Assembly: GCA_027075825.1 (NCBI GenBank)
Contig: JALSZZ010000075.1
Span: forward strand, 1 to 16,703
Direction of reading: 5' to 3'
Source: Mariprofundaceae bacterium
Lineage (GTDB): Bacteria > Pseudomonadota > Zetaproteobacteria > Mariprofundales > Mariprofundaceae
Length of the DNA: 16,703 nt
The notes under the pieces were generated by a model. It saw nothing but the letters and a program-made list of their open reading frames with translations, did no database searches and was not told where the DNA came from. The position numbers and the translations under genes were made by a program. Below, one piece after another: positions 1 to 7,717 of this stretch. Each line of letters starts with the position of its first letter. Position 1 is the stretch's first letter.

Positions 1-2
1 CA

Positions 3-629
3 CGGGTGGTGACCGGGCGGGCGCATATTGGAATGATGAGTCGGGAATTAACAGCACGGGAACAGCAGGATCTTGGCGATATTCGCCATGTTGCTGTGGC
101 TGTTGATGCAGTTGTAGGTGTAGTCTCGCAGGAAATCTATGATGCAGGTGTCCGGAGTATCAGCAGGGAGGCGTTGGCAGGGATCTATCGCGGTCAGATT
201 GATAACTGGCAGCGACTGGGTGGACCAGATCGCCAGATTATTTCAGTTGATGAGAACCTCTACCATGGAACCCGAAAGATTTTTTCTGCCTATATAGGAA
301 TGAATAGCACGATGGAGTCCTCGGCGACAGTTGTTCTGGACTCTATGGATGACATCGTTCGCCTGATCAGAAGCAGTGATCAGGCTATCGGATATGTGGG
401 CTATGGTTATCTCGGCCAGGGTGTGAAGGCGTTGTCTCTTGATATTGAAGGAAGGAAGGTAGCCGCCACCCCGGCGAATATAGCCGGCGGTGCCTATCCT
501 TTGTCCCGAAAGCTTTATCTTCTTGTGTCCGGCAAGGCACCGCCCTGGGTGCAGGATTTTCTGCAGTTTATTCTTTCGCCAGAAGGCCAGCAAATAGCCA
601 GAGAGGCAGGTTTTTTGTCTATTAAATAG
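3..629 (+). CDS. PstS-like periplasmic substrate-binding protein, 5' partial
   Basis: This is the C-terminal part of a solute-binding protein of the PstS/PBP-like type; the reading frame is already open at the window edge, so the true start and any signal peptide lie outside. The visible part opens with VTGRAHIGMMSREL, which matches the family segment ending in G-x-A-D-I-G-x-x-S-R. It continues with an AVDAVVGVVS strand, then LAGIYRGQIDNWQRLGG, the typical 'IysGkitnW..GG' signature, and ends with FLQFILSPEGQQIAREAGF, the usual last helix. The ligand loop is divergent: families that bind phosphate usually have an S-G-T-R motif here, while this protein has YHGTR. Binding of an oxyanion is therefore possible but phosphate is not assured. 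It ends 68 bases before fliQ, on the same strand, an unusual neighbour for export genes. No pst transporter genes are visible. Family assignment is firm, ligand unknown. Confidence 0.8.
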   Translation, partial: RVVTGRAHIGMMSRELTAREQQDLGDIRHVAVAVDAVVGVVSQEIYDAGVRSISREALAGIYRGQIDNWQRLGGPDRQIISVDENLYHGTRKIFSAYIGMNSTMESSATVVLDSMDDIVRLIRSSDQAIGYVGYGYLGQGVKALSLDIEGRKVAATPANIAGGAYPLSRKLYLLVSGKAPPWVQDFLQFILSPEGQQIAREAGFLSIK

Positions 630-669
630 TTCTTGTCCGGCAGCCCGGGCAGAGCTTCGGATTTTGTTT

Positions 670-684
670 TGGCGTGTCTTTTGC
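670..684 (+). promoter_or_regulatory. Candidate sigma-54 (-24/-12) promoter for fliQ operon
   Basis: The sequence TGGCGTGTCTTTTGC has the two invariant blocks of a sigma-54 promoter, TGGC and TTGC, with exactly ten bases between the GG and GC pairs. It lies in the 68-base gap before fliQ. Expected initiation about 12 bases after the GC would be near base 696, only about two bases before the chosen fliQ ATG, which also has no clear ribosome binding site. Either the transcript is nearly leaderless, or fliQ starts at the second ATG (710), or the match is chance. Sigma-54 control of export genes is established for polar flagella of Vibrio and Pseudomonas. Confidence 0.5.
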
Positions 685-697
685 TTGATACCCTGGC

Positions 698-967
698 ATG
701 AACAGCGATATGATCGTAAATCTGTCCACGCAGGCTATCCATTTGATGTTATGGCTTTCCATGCCTACCCTGCTGGCGGCACTGGTCATAGGTGTGCTTA
801 TTGCATTGATACAGGCTGTGACGCAGATACAGGAAATGACATTGACCTTTGTGCCTAAAATCTTTGGTGTCTTCATTGTCGCTGCACTTACTTTGCCATG
901 GATGATGGAGCGACTTATCAGCTTTACGATTCAGATGTTCAATATGATTCCCATGCTGGTGAGTTAA
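698..967 (+). CDS. fliQ: Flagellar export apparatus protein FliQ
   Basis: FliQ is a small integral membrane subunit of the flagellar type III export gate, where it packs around FliP and FliR. The 89-residue product equals the usual family length. Two hydrophobic helices are visible (about 16-38 and 52-75), separated by the conserved AVTQIQEMTLTFVPK stretch, which matches the family 'AatQInEqTLsFiPK' signature; PWMM follows in the second helix. The ATG at 698 gives the usual length, but no good ribosome binding site precedes it; an in-frame ATG at 710 would lose four residues. The stop is one base before fliR. fliP, which normally lies immediately upstream, is not here. Confidence 0.95.
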   Translation: MNSDMIVNLSTQAIHLMLWLSMPTLLAALVIGVLIALIQAVTQIQEMTLTFVPKIFGVFIVAALTLPWMMERLISFTIQMFNMIPMLVS

Positions 968-968
968 T

Positions 969-1757
969 ATGTGGTTTCCCATGCCGGATGTGCAGGAAAT
1001 TACTGTTGCTTTGCTGACGCTGTTACGGGTTGGGGTGCTGGTCATCTTTATGCCGGTTACAGGCCATCCGTTTGTACCGCCACCGGTGAAAGTCGGCATT
1101 GTCACTTTTTTGACGATATTGTTTGTCCCGCAGGCTGTCGAGCATATGCCTGCCATGGTCCTTTCACCTGTCATGCTTGCGTTAATGGCCTTGCAGGAAG
1201 TGCTGCTGGCCGGGCTGCTGGCCATGACGGCGAAGCTGATTTTTACGGCTGTCCAGTTTGCCGGCCAGTTGCTCAGTTTTCAGATGGGGCTGGCCATGTC
1301 CAGTGTATTTGACCCTTCCACAACTTCACAAATGCCCATTATTGGCCAGCTGGCGGTAACGATTGCCTTGCTGCTGTGGATGATATCCGGTGCGGAATTA
1401 ATGATGATCAAGGGGTTCGCTGATTCATTTGCACAGTTTCCGGTTGGCACAGCGTGGAATGTTGAGGCCTGGCAGGGGTTGTCGGCACTGGTTTCCAGAA
1501 TGTTCGTTATTGCACTTAAAATTATGGCGCCGGTATTGTTGCTGATGTTGATGGTTTATGTCGCGCTTGGCCTGGTGTCCCGGGCGGTGCCACAAATTCA
1601 GGTGTTTTTTGTCAGCTATCCGCTGACCATTGGTCTGGGGCTGTTTTTGTTTTCTGTTTCGCTTCCGGCTATGGCGATTCTTCTGAATGATGTTTTTTCA
1701 ACGCTGGACCAGCACATTGACGGGATGCTCGAGCTGTTAAGGGGAAGGCATGGCTGA
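969..1757 (+). CDS. fliR: Flagellar export apparatus protein FliR
   Basis: FliR is the large hydrophobic subunit that completes the FliPQR export gate in the inner membrane. The 262-residue product has the family length and is almost wholly hydrophobic, with about six predicted membrane segments. Signatures seen include LRVGVLVIFMPVTG near the N terminus, the QFAGQLLSFQMGLAMSSVFDP region in the middle, with a P-x-x-x-x-Q-x-P-type loop after it, and the diagnostic SRAVPQIQVFFVSYPL near residues 203-218. The start ATG lies one base after the fliQ stop, with GGTGAG upstream as a ribosome binding site. Its last eight bases overlap flhB, consistent with coupled translation in the canonical fliQ-fliR-flhB-flhA order. 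Confidence 0.95.
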   Translation: MWFPMPDVQEITVALLTLLRVGVLVIFMPVTGHPFVPPPVKVGIVTFLTILFVPQAVEHMPAMVLSPVMLALMALQEVLLAGLLAMTAKLIFTAVQFAGQLLSFQMGLAMSSVFDPSTTSQMPIIGQLAVTIALLLWMISGAELMMIKGFADSFAQFPVGTAWNVEAWQGLSALVSRMFVIALKIMAPVLLLMLMVYVALGLVSRAVPQIQVFFVSYPLTIGLGLFLFSVSLPAMAILLNDVFSTLDQHIDGMLELLRGRHG

Positions 1758-2820
1758 AGAGCAGGATAAGAGCCAGCAAACCGAAGAGCCCACCCAAAAA
1801 AAGATTGAGGATGCCCGAAAAAAAGGGCAAATTGTAAAAAGCAGGGAACCTGCAACGGCGATTTCTTTTTTGCTTTTTGGGTTGCTTTCTGTTGCTGGTG
1901 TCGGCAGCTATGCCATGACGCGACTGGATGCAGTCATGTATACCTATCTTGGCGGTCAATGGCATGATGCATTTTCCGTTGATGCCATGCAGCGGATACT
2001 TGTCGATATCGTTATCGAAGTGGCTTTGATCCTGTTGCCGTTTTTCGTTCCGATTATTCTTCTCAGCCTGCTTGTGTCGTTTGCTGTAGGGCAGCCGGTA
2101 CTGACGTTCGATCCGCTCAAGCCAAAAATGGAACGCATAAGCCTGATCAAGGGGATTAAACGGGTTTTTTCGCTGCGTTCACTTGTTGAGTTGCTCAAAT
2201 CTGTGTTGAAACTGGTGATTATTGCAGTTGTTTGCTGGGTAACCGTCTCATTTTATGAGGTGGAGGCGCTGAATGCCACATTCATGGATCCGCAGACGAT
2301 AGCAGGGTTGGCGGTGGATAGCTCTGTCTGGTTAATGCTTGCCTGTGGCGCACTGTTTTTTTTCATTGCCCTGGCGGATGTACTTTATCAACGATGGGAG
2401 CATCTCAAGGGCTTGCGCATGTCCATTAAGGAAGTGCGTGATGAAATGAAGGAAAGCGAGGGTGACCCGCATCAGAAGGGACGAATCAGGCAGATTCAAA
2501 TGGAACAGTCGCGCCGGCGTATGATGAGCGATGTGCCGACTGCCGATGTTGTGATTACCAATCCAACGCATATTGCTGTTGCACTGAAGTATGAACATGG
2601 GACGAGCTCTGCGCCTGTGGTAGTCGCCAAGGGACAGGGGAAAATTGCGGAAAAGATACGCCAGATCGCGAGAGAAAGTCGGGTGCCAATTCGGGAGAAC
2701 AAGATTTTGGCCCGATCCTTGTTTAAGTCTGTCAAGGTGGGCGGTGAGATTCCGGAACACCTCTACGAAGCAGTGGCCATTATTTTGGCTGAGATATTCA
2801 GTTTGCGGGGAACGGTGTAA
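1750..2820 (+). CDS. flhB: Flagellar export switch protein FlhB
   Basis: FlhB is an inner-membrane export protein that switches substrate specificity from rod/hook to filament proteins, normally by self-cleavage of its cytoplasmic domain. The 356-residue product starts with the conserved charged stretch rich in EEPTQKKIEDARKKGQ, followed by four membrane helices (about 35-55, 87-113, 146-168 and 190-212). The cytoplasmic domain carries the NPTH motif at 271-274, so cleavage between N271 and P272 is expected, and continues with GQGKIAEKIRQIARE and PIRENKILARSL, both typical. A strong ribosome binding site (AAGGGGAAGG) lies inside the end of fliR and supports the start. Length and motifs are complete; nothing is missing. 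Confidence 0.97.
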   Translation: MAEEQDKSQQTEEPTQKKIEDARKKGQIVKSREPATAISFLLFGLLSVAGVGSYAMTRLDAVMYTYLGGQWHDAFSVDAMQRILVDIVIEVALILLPFFVPIILLSLLVSFAVGQPVLTFDPLKPKMERISLIKGIKRVFSLRSLVELLKSVLKLVIIAVVCWVTVSFYEVEALNATFMDPQTIAGLAVDSSVWLMLACGALFFFIALADVLYQRWEHLKGLRMSIKEVRDEMKESEGDPHQKGRIRQIQMEQSRRRMMSDVPTADVVITNPTHIAVALKYEHGTSSAPVVVAKGQGKIAEKIRQIARESRVPIRENKILARSLFKSVKVGGEIPEHLYEAVAIILAEIFSLRGTV

Positions 2821-2825
2821 ACGGC

Positions 2826-4913
2826 ATGAGAAGTATTCAGCTGGTAAATCCTGGAATGTTCCAGCATGTCACACGGCATACCGACATTTTTTTGGCGGCT
2901 GGCGTTCTGTGCATCCTGTTCATCATGCTGTTACCTATGCCTCCAATGGTTATGGATATGCTGCTGGTGCTTAATATTACCTTCGGCATTCTGATTCTCT
3001 TGATGTCGCTCTATGTGCTCAAGCCAATGGATTTTTCTTCATTCCCGTCTATTTTGTTGCTTTCGACATTATTTCGATTGGGGCTGAATGTTGCGACAAC
3101 GCGTCTGATCCTGTTACACGGAGCGGAAGGGCAATCTGCTGCAGGTCACGTTATCGAAGGTTTCGGCCAGTTTGTGGTTGGCGGCAATACGGTGGTCGGG
3201 CTGGTGATATTCCTGATTCTGGTGCTGATTAATTTTATTGTGATAACCAAGGGATCAACGCGTATTGCTGAGGTTGCTGCCCGCTTTACGCTGGATTCGA
3301 TGCCAGGCAAACAAATGGCGATTGATGCCGATCTGAATGCTGGCCTGATCGACGAGACAACAGCTCGGCAACGACGTGATGATATTGCACGCGAGGCTGA
3401 CTTTTACGGGGCTATGGACGGATCGGCCAAGTTCGTGCGAGGTGATGCGGTTGCCGGACTGATTATTACGGCAATTAACCTTTTTGGTGGCTTGATTATT
3501 GGCACTGCGCAGATGGGTATGCCTTTCTCGGATGCGGTGACGACTTTCAGTATCCTGACGATTGGTGATGGTTTGGTTGCGCAGATCCCGGCGCTGGTGA
3601 TATCGACGGCTGCAGGCATTGTCATTACGCGTGCCGGAGGAACAGAGGCTTTGCCATCATCGCTGGCTTTTCAGTTCGGGCAGAACCCCCGCTTGTATAT
3701 GGTGGCGACAGGGGCCTTGCTCATTATGGCCCTGATTCCCGGGTTGCCGTTTGTGCCTTTTATATTGATGGCCATTGGCATGGGGCTGGCTGCCTGGTAC
3801 TTGTCCGGTGAACAACAGGAAGAAGACATCGCCGTGGAAGAAGGTGCGACAGAGGAGGCTCAGGAGCAGCCGATAAATGTCGGTGACTGGATGTCTGTCG
3901 ACCCGATACGTTTGGAAGTCGGGTATGGTTTGATTGATCTTGTGGAATCAGGTGTGGATGGTGGTTTGTTGCAGCGTGTGCAGGCCATTCGCAGGCAGAT
4001 TGCCCGGGAAGTTGGTTTTGTTCTTCCTCCTTTGCATATCAAGGATAATCTTCGTCTTAATGTGAATGAATATCGTTTGCTGATTCGTGGGGCGGAAGTG
4101 GCGCGTTCATCTGCCCGGCCCAATCTCCATCTGGCTATCGAAAGTTCTTCGGTACATATGCCTGTTGAGGGTGAAACGACTATGGAGCCAGCCTTTGGAC
4201 TTCCTGCAGTGTGGATCTCAGGAGAGAAAAAAGTGCTGGCGGAGCAGTATGGTTATACCGTGGTTGATCCATCAACGATGATTGTGACGCATTTGTCCGA
4301 GGTGTTGCGGCAGCATGCACATGAAATTATCGACAGGTCCCATATTCAGGAATTGCTGGATCAGCTTTCAGAGCAATATCCGAAGGTCGTGGAAACGATT
4401 GTGCCGAATGTTGTGTCCCCTGCCTTGTTTGAGAAAGTTCTGCAGCATTTGCTGCGCGAGTGGGTCCCAATTCGGGACTTGTTGCTGATCCTTGAAACAA
4501 TTGCCGACCTGGTGGAGCAGAATGCGACGGTGGAAGTGATTGTTGAAAAGGTTCGTCAACGCATTGGCCGGAGCATTGTCCAGCCATACCTGAATGAACA
4601 GCGAGAGCTTGAGGTGTTTACTCTGGAACCATCGCTGGAAAATATGATGGTCGAAAATAAAACGCAGAATCCTGACATCCAGATGCCTCTGAGCACAGAA
4701 TACTGGCAGCGTTTTTTGGATCAGTTTTCCAAGGTGGTTTCCGCGCATTCGGTTGAGGTTCCGGTGCTGCTGACCGTTCCCTTGTTGCGAGGGTTTCTGG
4801 CACGGGAGTTGCGGCGTTACCTGAGTCGGGTTGCTGTTTTATCCATTGATGAGATTCCATCAAATATCAATATCCGCGCAGTCGGATCAATCGGGACAAG
4901 CGATGCAGGTTAA
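2826..4913 (+). CDS. flhA: Flagellar export apparatus protein FlhA
   Basis: FlhA forms the nonameric ring of the flagellar export gate and docks chaperone-substrate complexes on its cytoplasmic domain. The 695-residue product has the full family length. The N-terminal half holds about eight membrane helices (roughly residues 20-330), with the conserved loop around STRIAEVAARFTLDSMPGKQ and the acidic-basic stretch of the FHIPEP family, IDADLNAGLIDETTARQRR. A charged linker rich in E follows, and the cytoplasmic domain starts near residue 350 (GDWMSVDPIRLEVGYGL). The gene begins five bases after flhB; its last 11 bases overlap flhF. Assignment is secure. Confidence 0.97.
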   Translation: MRSIQLVNPGMFQHVTRHTDIFLAAGVLCILFIMLLPMPPMVMDMLLVLNITFGILILLMSLYVLKPMDFSSFPSILLLSTLFRLGLNVATTRLILLHGAEGQSAAGHVIEGFGQFVVGGNTVVGLVIFLILVLINFIVITKGSTRIAEVAARFTLDSMPGKQMAIDADLNAGLIDETTARQRRDDIAREADFYGAMDGSAKFVRGDAVAGLIITAINLFGGLIIGTAQMGMPFSDAVTTFSILTIGDGLVAQIPALVISTAAGIVITRAGGTEALPSSLAFQFGQNPRLYMVATGALLIMALIPGLPFVPFILMAIGMGLAAWYLSGEQQEEDIAVEEGATEEAQEQPINVGDWMSVDPIRLEVGYGLIDLVESGVDGGLLQRVQAIRRQIAREVGFVLPPLHIKDNLRLNVNEYRLLIRGAEVARSSARPNLHLAIESSSVHMPVEGETTMEPAFGLPAVWISGEKKVLAEQYGYTVVDPSTMIVTHLSEVLRQHAHEIIDRSHIQELLDQLSEQYPKVVETIVPNVVSPALFEKVLQHLLREWVPIRDLLLILETIADLVEQNATVEVIVEKVRQRIGRSIVQPYLNEQRELEVFTLEPSLENMMVENKTQNPDIQMPLSTEYWQRFLDQFSKVVSAHSVEVPVLLTVPLLRGFLARELRRYLSRVAVLSIDEIPSNINIRAVGSIGTSDAG

Positions 4914-5949
4914 AGTCTTTATTAACGAATCACTGGCAGGTGCATTGGCTCAGGCACGAGATGAGCTTGGGCCTGATGCCCTGATCATTAGTCGAGATCG
5001 GGTATGCAATGAGCAGGGAGAAAAAGTATGGCATATTCATGCTGCGGTGGAGCTTCCTGCAAAGCAAAGCGGCGAAGCATCTGTGCATCCGGCAGGTATC
5101 AATCAGGCACTGGTGAGGCTGGAACATTTGGTGACTTCGATTGAATCCCAGCAGCATGCCGGATTGCGCGATCAACTGACAACCGCCCAGCAGCGCCATG
5201 CATTTGACAGTCTGCTGCGCGGCGGGGTGCATCCCAGTTTTGCGATTGAGACAGCCCAGTTGATGTGCAGCAATCAGCTGGATCAGGCACCATTTTTACA
5301 GTGGGCAAACAGGCTGGAGGCTACGCAAAGTTGCCAGACGGTCGCTTTTGTCGGGACGACAGGCGCAGGTAAAACAACACTGTTGTGCAAACTGGCAAGC
5401 TGGTTTAAGCGCCGTCATAACAGCCGTATGGCATTTATAACAACAGATCACGACAGGATTGGCGGGCAGGCAGTGCTCAGGCAGGTCGCCGATATTCTGG
5501 ACGCAGAGTTTCATGAAGTTCGGGAGCTTTCCGAAACAGAGCAATTTGTGGCAGCCAGACGGGAGAATCTGGACTATATTTTTGTAGATACGAAGGGCTT
5601 TGGAGCGGAAGAGGCGACGACGTCTTTTCTTGAGAAGGTGCTGAATATTTTATGCTGTGATCGCTGTATGCTTGTTATGCCTGTGACTATTGATGAGATT
5701 GATGCTGGCTGTGTCTATGAAAGACTCAGGCATTTGCCTTTGTCCGAACTGGCGGTGACCAAGCTGGATGAGGGTGTTCGTCCGGCCAAGGCCATTAATT
5801 TTGCGGCGAATTTTAATCTTCCTTTTTCCTACTGTAGTTCCGGTGCCAGTGTCAGCGAGGGACTTGGCTGGCTGTCGCCCGATGCTTTATCTTCAATGTT
5901 AACTAAATCTTGGAATGAGTCGATGGTCAGGAGTCTAATTTATGCGTGA
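4903..5949 (+). CDS. flhF: SRP-type GTPase FlhF, polar flagellum placement factor
   Basis: FlhF is a signal-recognition-particle-type GTPase that marks the cell pole for flagellar assembly. The N terminus, MQVKVFINESLAGALAQAR then ELGPDALIIS, is the classic FlhF start, which fixes the ATG at 4903 although the frame is open further upstream within flhA. The 348-residue product has a basic/helical N-terminal region (about 1-140) and an NG-type GTPase domain: Walker A GTTGAGKT at 151-158, TTDHDRIGG at 180-188, and G4 TKLDE at 286-290. The G3 motif, usually DTAGR, reads DTKGF at 229-233, and the 'A-x-x-QL' part of the Dx(2)Rx(2)AxxQL signature is also altered. GTP binding is likely; hydrolysis or dimer activation may be changed. 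It overlaps flhA by 11 bases and flhG by 8. Confidence 0.93.
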   Translation: MQVKVFINESLAGALAQARDELGPDALIISRDRVCNEQGEKVWHIHAAVELPAKQSGEASVHPAGINQALVRLEHLVTSIESQQHAGLRDQLTTAQQRHAFDSLLRGGVHPSFAIETAQLMCSNQLDQAPFLQWANRLEATQSCQTVAFVGTTGAGKTTLLCKLASWFKRRHNSRMAFITTDHDRIGGQAVLRQVADILDAEFHEVRELSETEQFVAARRENLDYIFVDTKGFGAEEATTSFLEKVLNILCCDRCMLVMPVTIDEIDAGCVYERLRHLPLSELAVTKLDEGVRPAKAINFAANFNLPFSYCSSGASVSEGLGWLSPDALSSMLTKSWNESMVRSLIYA

Positions 5950-6766
5950 TCAGCAACAGACAAAGGATCGCGGGCCACGCGTGATCAGCATCAGCAGTGG
6001 CAAAGGCGGCGTGGGAAAAACTTTTTTTTCTGTTCACCTGGCAGCGCGAGCTGCAAACAGGGGGCTGAAGACGCTGGTGCTGGATTCGGATTTTGGACTG
6101 GCCAATGTCGACGTAATGCTGGGCCTGGTGGCAACGGGCTCTATCTATGATGTGTTGCATGGTACCAGAAGTATTGATGAGGTGATTGTTGCGACGCGCT
6201 ACGGCTTTGATGTGATTCCCGGTGGCAGCAGCCTGTCAGAGCTGGCGCATCTTAGTGCTGCCCAGCAGTTGCTGATTCTGGAGAACCTGAACAAACTGAT
6301 TGCGGATTATGATGTGGTGATTCTGGACAATGCCGCGGGCATTGGGGATAATGTACTGTATTTTTCCTCGTTGACCGAGGAGCCGGTAATTGTGATGACG
6401 CCGGAGCCTACATCATTAACGGATGCCTATGCCCTGATCAAGGTTTTGCATCAACAGCGACATGTCAAACGTTTCGGGGTTGTTGTGAACAAGGCGCCTG
6501 CATCTGGAGCCCTGCTGGCATTTAAACGTATTCGTAGCGTAGTGGACAATTATTTGCAGGCTTATTGCAGTTTTCTTGGCTCTGTTGATTACCGCCAGGA
6601 TATTCCCCAGTTGATCCAGAAACAGGCGCTTCTCAGCGAATTCGTGTCTGCTTCCGGGGATGCGGATGTTTTTGACAAGGTGCTGGATCAGTATGAGGGG
6701 GCCGGAACGCGCGAGTTGCTTCCTTACTGGAGGCGAGAGTTATTGTGCATGGATGAATCGTCATGA
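5942..6766 (+). CDS. flhG: MinD-like ATPase FlhG (FleN/YlxH), flagellar number regulator
   Basis: FlhG is a ParA/MinD-family ATPase that limits flagellar number and stimulates FlhF; in polar flagellates it also restrains the sigma-54 activator. The 274-residue product has the deviant Walker A KGGVGKT at 21-27, then LVLDSDFGLANVDVMLGL with the conserved Walker A' region, and VVILDNAAGIGDNV as the Walker B-like segment. The family's DQA-type N-terminal activation helix is shortened here to RDQQQTKDRG, directly before the ATPase core. A basic, amphipathic C terminus (GTRELLPYWRRELL) could be the membrane-binding helix. An AGGAG ribosome binding site at 5929-5933 supports the ATG. It overlaps flhF by 8 bases and the next ORF by 4 (ATGA). 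Confidence 0.93.
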   Translation: MRDQQQTKDRGPRVISISSGKGGVGKTFFSVHLAARAANRGLKTLVLDSDFGLANVDVMLGLVATGSIYDVLHGTRSIDEVIVATRYGFDVIPGGSSLSELAHLSAAQQLLILENLNKLIADYDVVILDNAAGIGDNVLYFSSLTEEPVIVMTPEPTSLTDAYALIKVLHQQRHVKRFGVVVNKAPASGALLAFKRIRSVVDNYLQAYCSFLGSVDYRQDIPQLIQKQALLSEFVSASGDADVFDKVLDQYEGAGTRELLPYWRRELLCMDESS

Positions 6767-6984
6767 ATTCACGTTACTGGACGAACTATGGTATTGCCAC
6801 CGGAAGCTTGCTGGGTGTTCTGGCCAGTTTGCTGGGTGATGTGCCGTGGAGCACGATGTTTGGAAATATCGTGGTTTTTGTGCTTTACGGAGCGGCTTCC
6901 GGCTGGCTGGGGTGCCGGCTTTATGGTATGATGTCCAGTGAACGATCGCTGCATCGGATTGAAGAGCATGACCAAGTTTTATGA
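6763..6984 (+). CDS. Small two-helix membrane protein between flhG and fliA
   Basis: This 73-residue product is not recognised. It starts on an ATGA overlap with the flhG stop and runs 17 bases into fliA, so it is wedged and probably translationally coupled between two regulators. Two hydrophobic segments are visible, about residues 10-26 (IATGSLLGVLASLLGD) and 32-54 (MFGNIVVFVLYGAASGWLG), both rich in glycine and small residues as in helix-helix packing. The tail is short and charged (SSERSLHRIEEHDQVL) and probably cytoplasmic. Glycine-rich paired helices can be found in membrane partner or regulator proteins, but no function can be read from the sequence. That it is a real gene is supported by its tight packing and sensible membrane-protein composition. 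Confidence 0.65.
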   Translation: MNSRYWTNYGIATGSLLGVLASLLGDVPWSTMFGNIVVFVLYGAASGWLGCRLYGMMSSERSLHRIEEHDQVL

Positions 6985-7708
6985 AACATCGGATGTTTTT
7001 GAATATACGCCGGAAAGTCTGCTGGAGGAATACTTCAGTGTGGTGCGGTATCATGTAGACAGGCTGGCGGCACGGATTCCCAGAAGTGTGGAAACAGGCG
7101 ATCTGGTGAATGCCGGGGTTGTGGGATTACTGGAAGGTGCCGCACGCTTTGATCCCAACAGGGATATCGATTTCAAGACGTTTATTTCCTATCGGGTTAA
7201 TGGTGCAATCATTGATTTTTTGCGTTCTAATGACTGGTTGCCCCGTTCCCTGCGCGGGTCTGCCTCCGAGTTCCAGAAAGTTATGCTGTTGCTTGAGGGA
7301 CGTTTGGGTCGGCCTGCTCAGGAAGAAGAAATCGCGGCTGAATTGGGACTAACTCTTGAAGAGTATCGAAAACGTTTGCAACAGGTACAGCAAATGAGTC
7401 TCGTATACTTTGATGACTTGCCATCATTTTCCGAAGAAGAGGCAGATTCGGTGCTGGATATGGTTGCATGCGACAGCTCCCAGGAACCTGAGCATCAAAC
7501 AGGGCTGATTGAATTCGTGGAACTGCTTGCAGAGGCCGTGACACGCTTGCCCGCGAAAGAGAAAATCATTTTGACATTATACTACTATGAAGAATTTACC
7601 ATGAAAGAAGTGGCCCTGATTATGAACCTGACAGAGTCGCGGGTTTCCCAGATTCACAGTCAACTCGTACTGCGTTTGCGGGCATTGATGCATTTGGATG
7701 ATGACTAG
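6968..7708 (+). CDS. fliA: Flagellar sigma factor FliA (sigma-28)
   Basis: FliA directs RNA polymerase to late flagellar promoters and is held in check by FlgM, encoded further down this block. From the ATG at 6968 the product has 246 residues. Sigma region 2 spans about 41-97 (ETGDLVNAGVVGLLEGAARF, then FKTFISYRVNGAIIDFLR and the WLPRSLR end of region 2.4), region 3 about 98-150, and region 4 about 185-241 with the helix-turn-helix TMKEVALIMNLTESRVSQIH. A GTG at 6938 is in frame, but it would add an unusual ten-residue lead; the ATG gives a typical FliA N terminus. The start lies inside the preceding small ORF, so translation may depend on it. The matching sigma-28 promoter is found at 13770-13796. 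Confidence 0.95.
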   Translation: MTKFYETSDVFEYTPESLLEEYFSVVRYHVDRLAARIPRSVETGDLVNAGVVGLLEGAARFDPNRDIDFKTFISYRVNGAIIDFLRSNDWLPRSLRGSASEFQKVMLLLEGRLGRPAQEEEIAAELGLTLEEYRKRLQQVQQMSLVYFDDLPSFSEEEADSVLDMVACDSSQEPEHQTGLIEFVELLAEAVTRLPAKEKIILTLYYYEEFTMKEVALIMNLTESRVSQIHSQLVLRLRALMHLDDD

Positions 7709-7717
7709 GACACAACG

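Noticed and set aside
632..670. Possible terminator between the PstS-like gene and fliQ
   Set aside because: Only a four-base TCCG/CGGA stem with a long loop can be drawn in front of the T-rich stretch; too weak to call.
749..1225. Antisense 158-codon open frame
   Set aside because: It lies opposite fliQ and fliR, has serine/threonine-rich low-complexity sense and no ribosome binding site; it is a shadow of the real genes.
2332..2760. Antisense 142-codon open frame opposite flhB
   Set aside because: The plus strand codes for the fully conserved FlhB cytoplasmic domain here; the antisense product resembles nothing and lacks a start signal.
4831..4902. Upstream extension of flhF
   Set aside because: The frame is open from 4831, but the family N terminus begins exactly at MQVKVFINES (4903); the extra 24 codons only overlap flhA.
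5488..5495. GCCGATAT resembling a sigma-28 -10 element in flhF
   Set aside because: There is no TAAA at the required distance upstream and no gene start follows; it encodes conserved FlhF residues.
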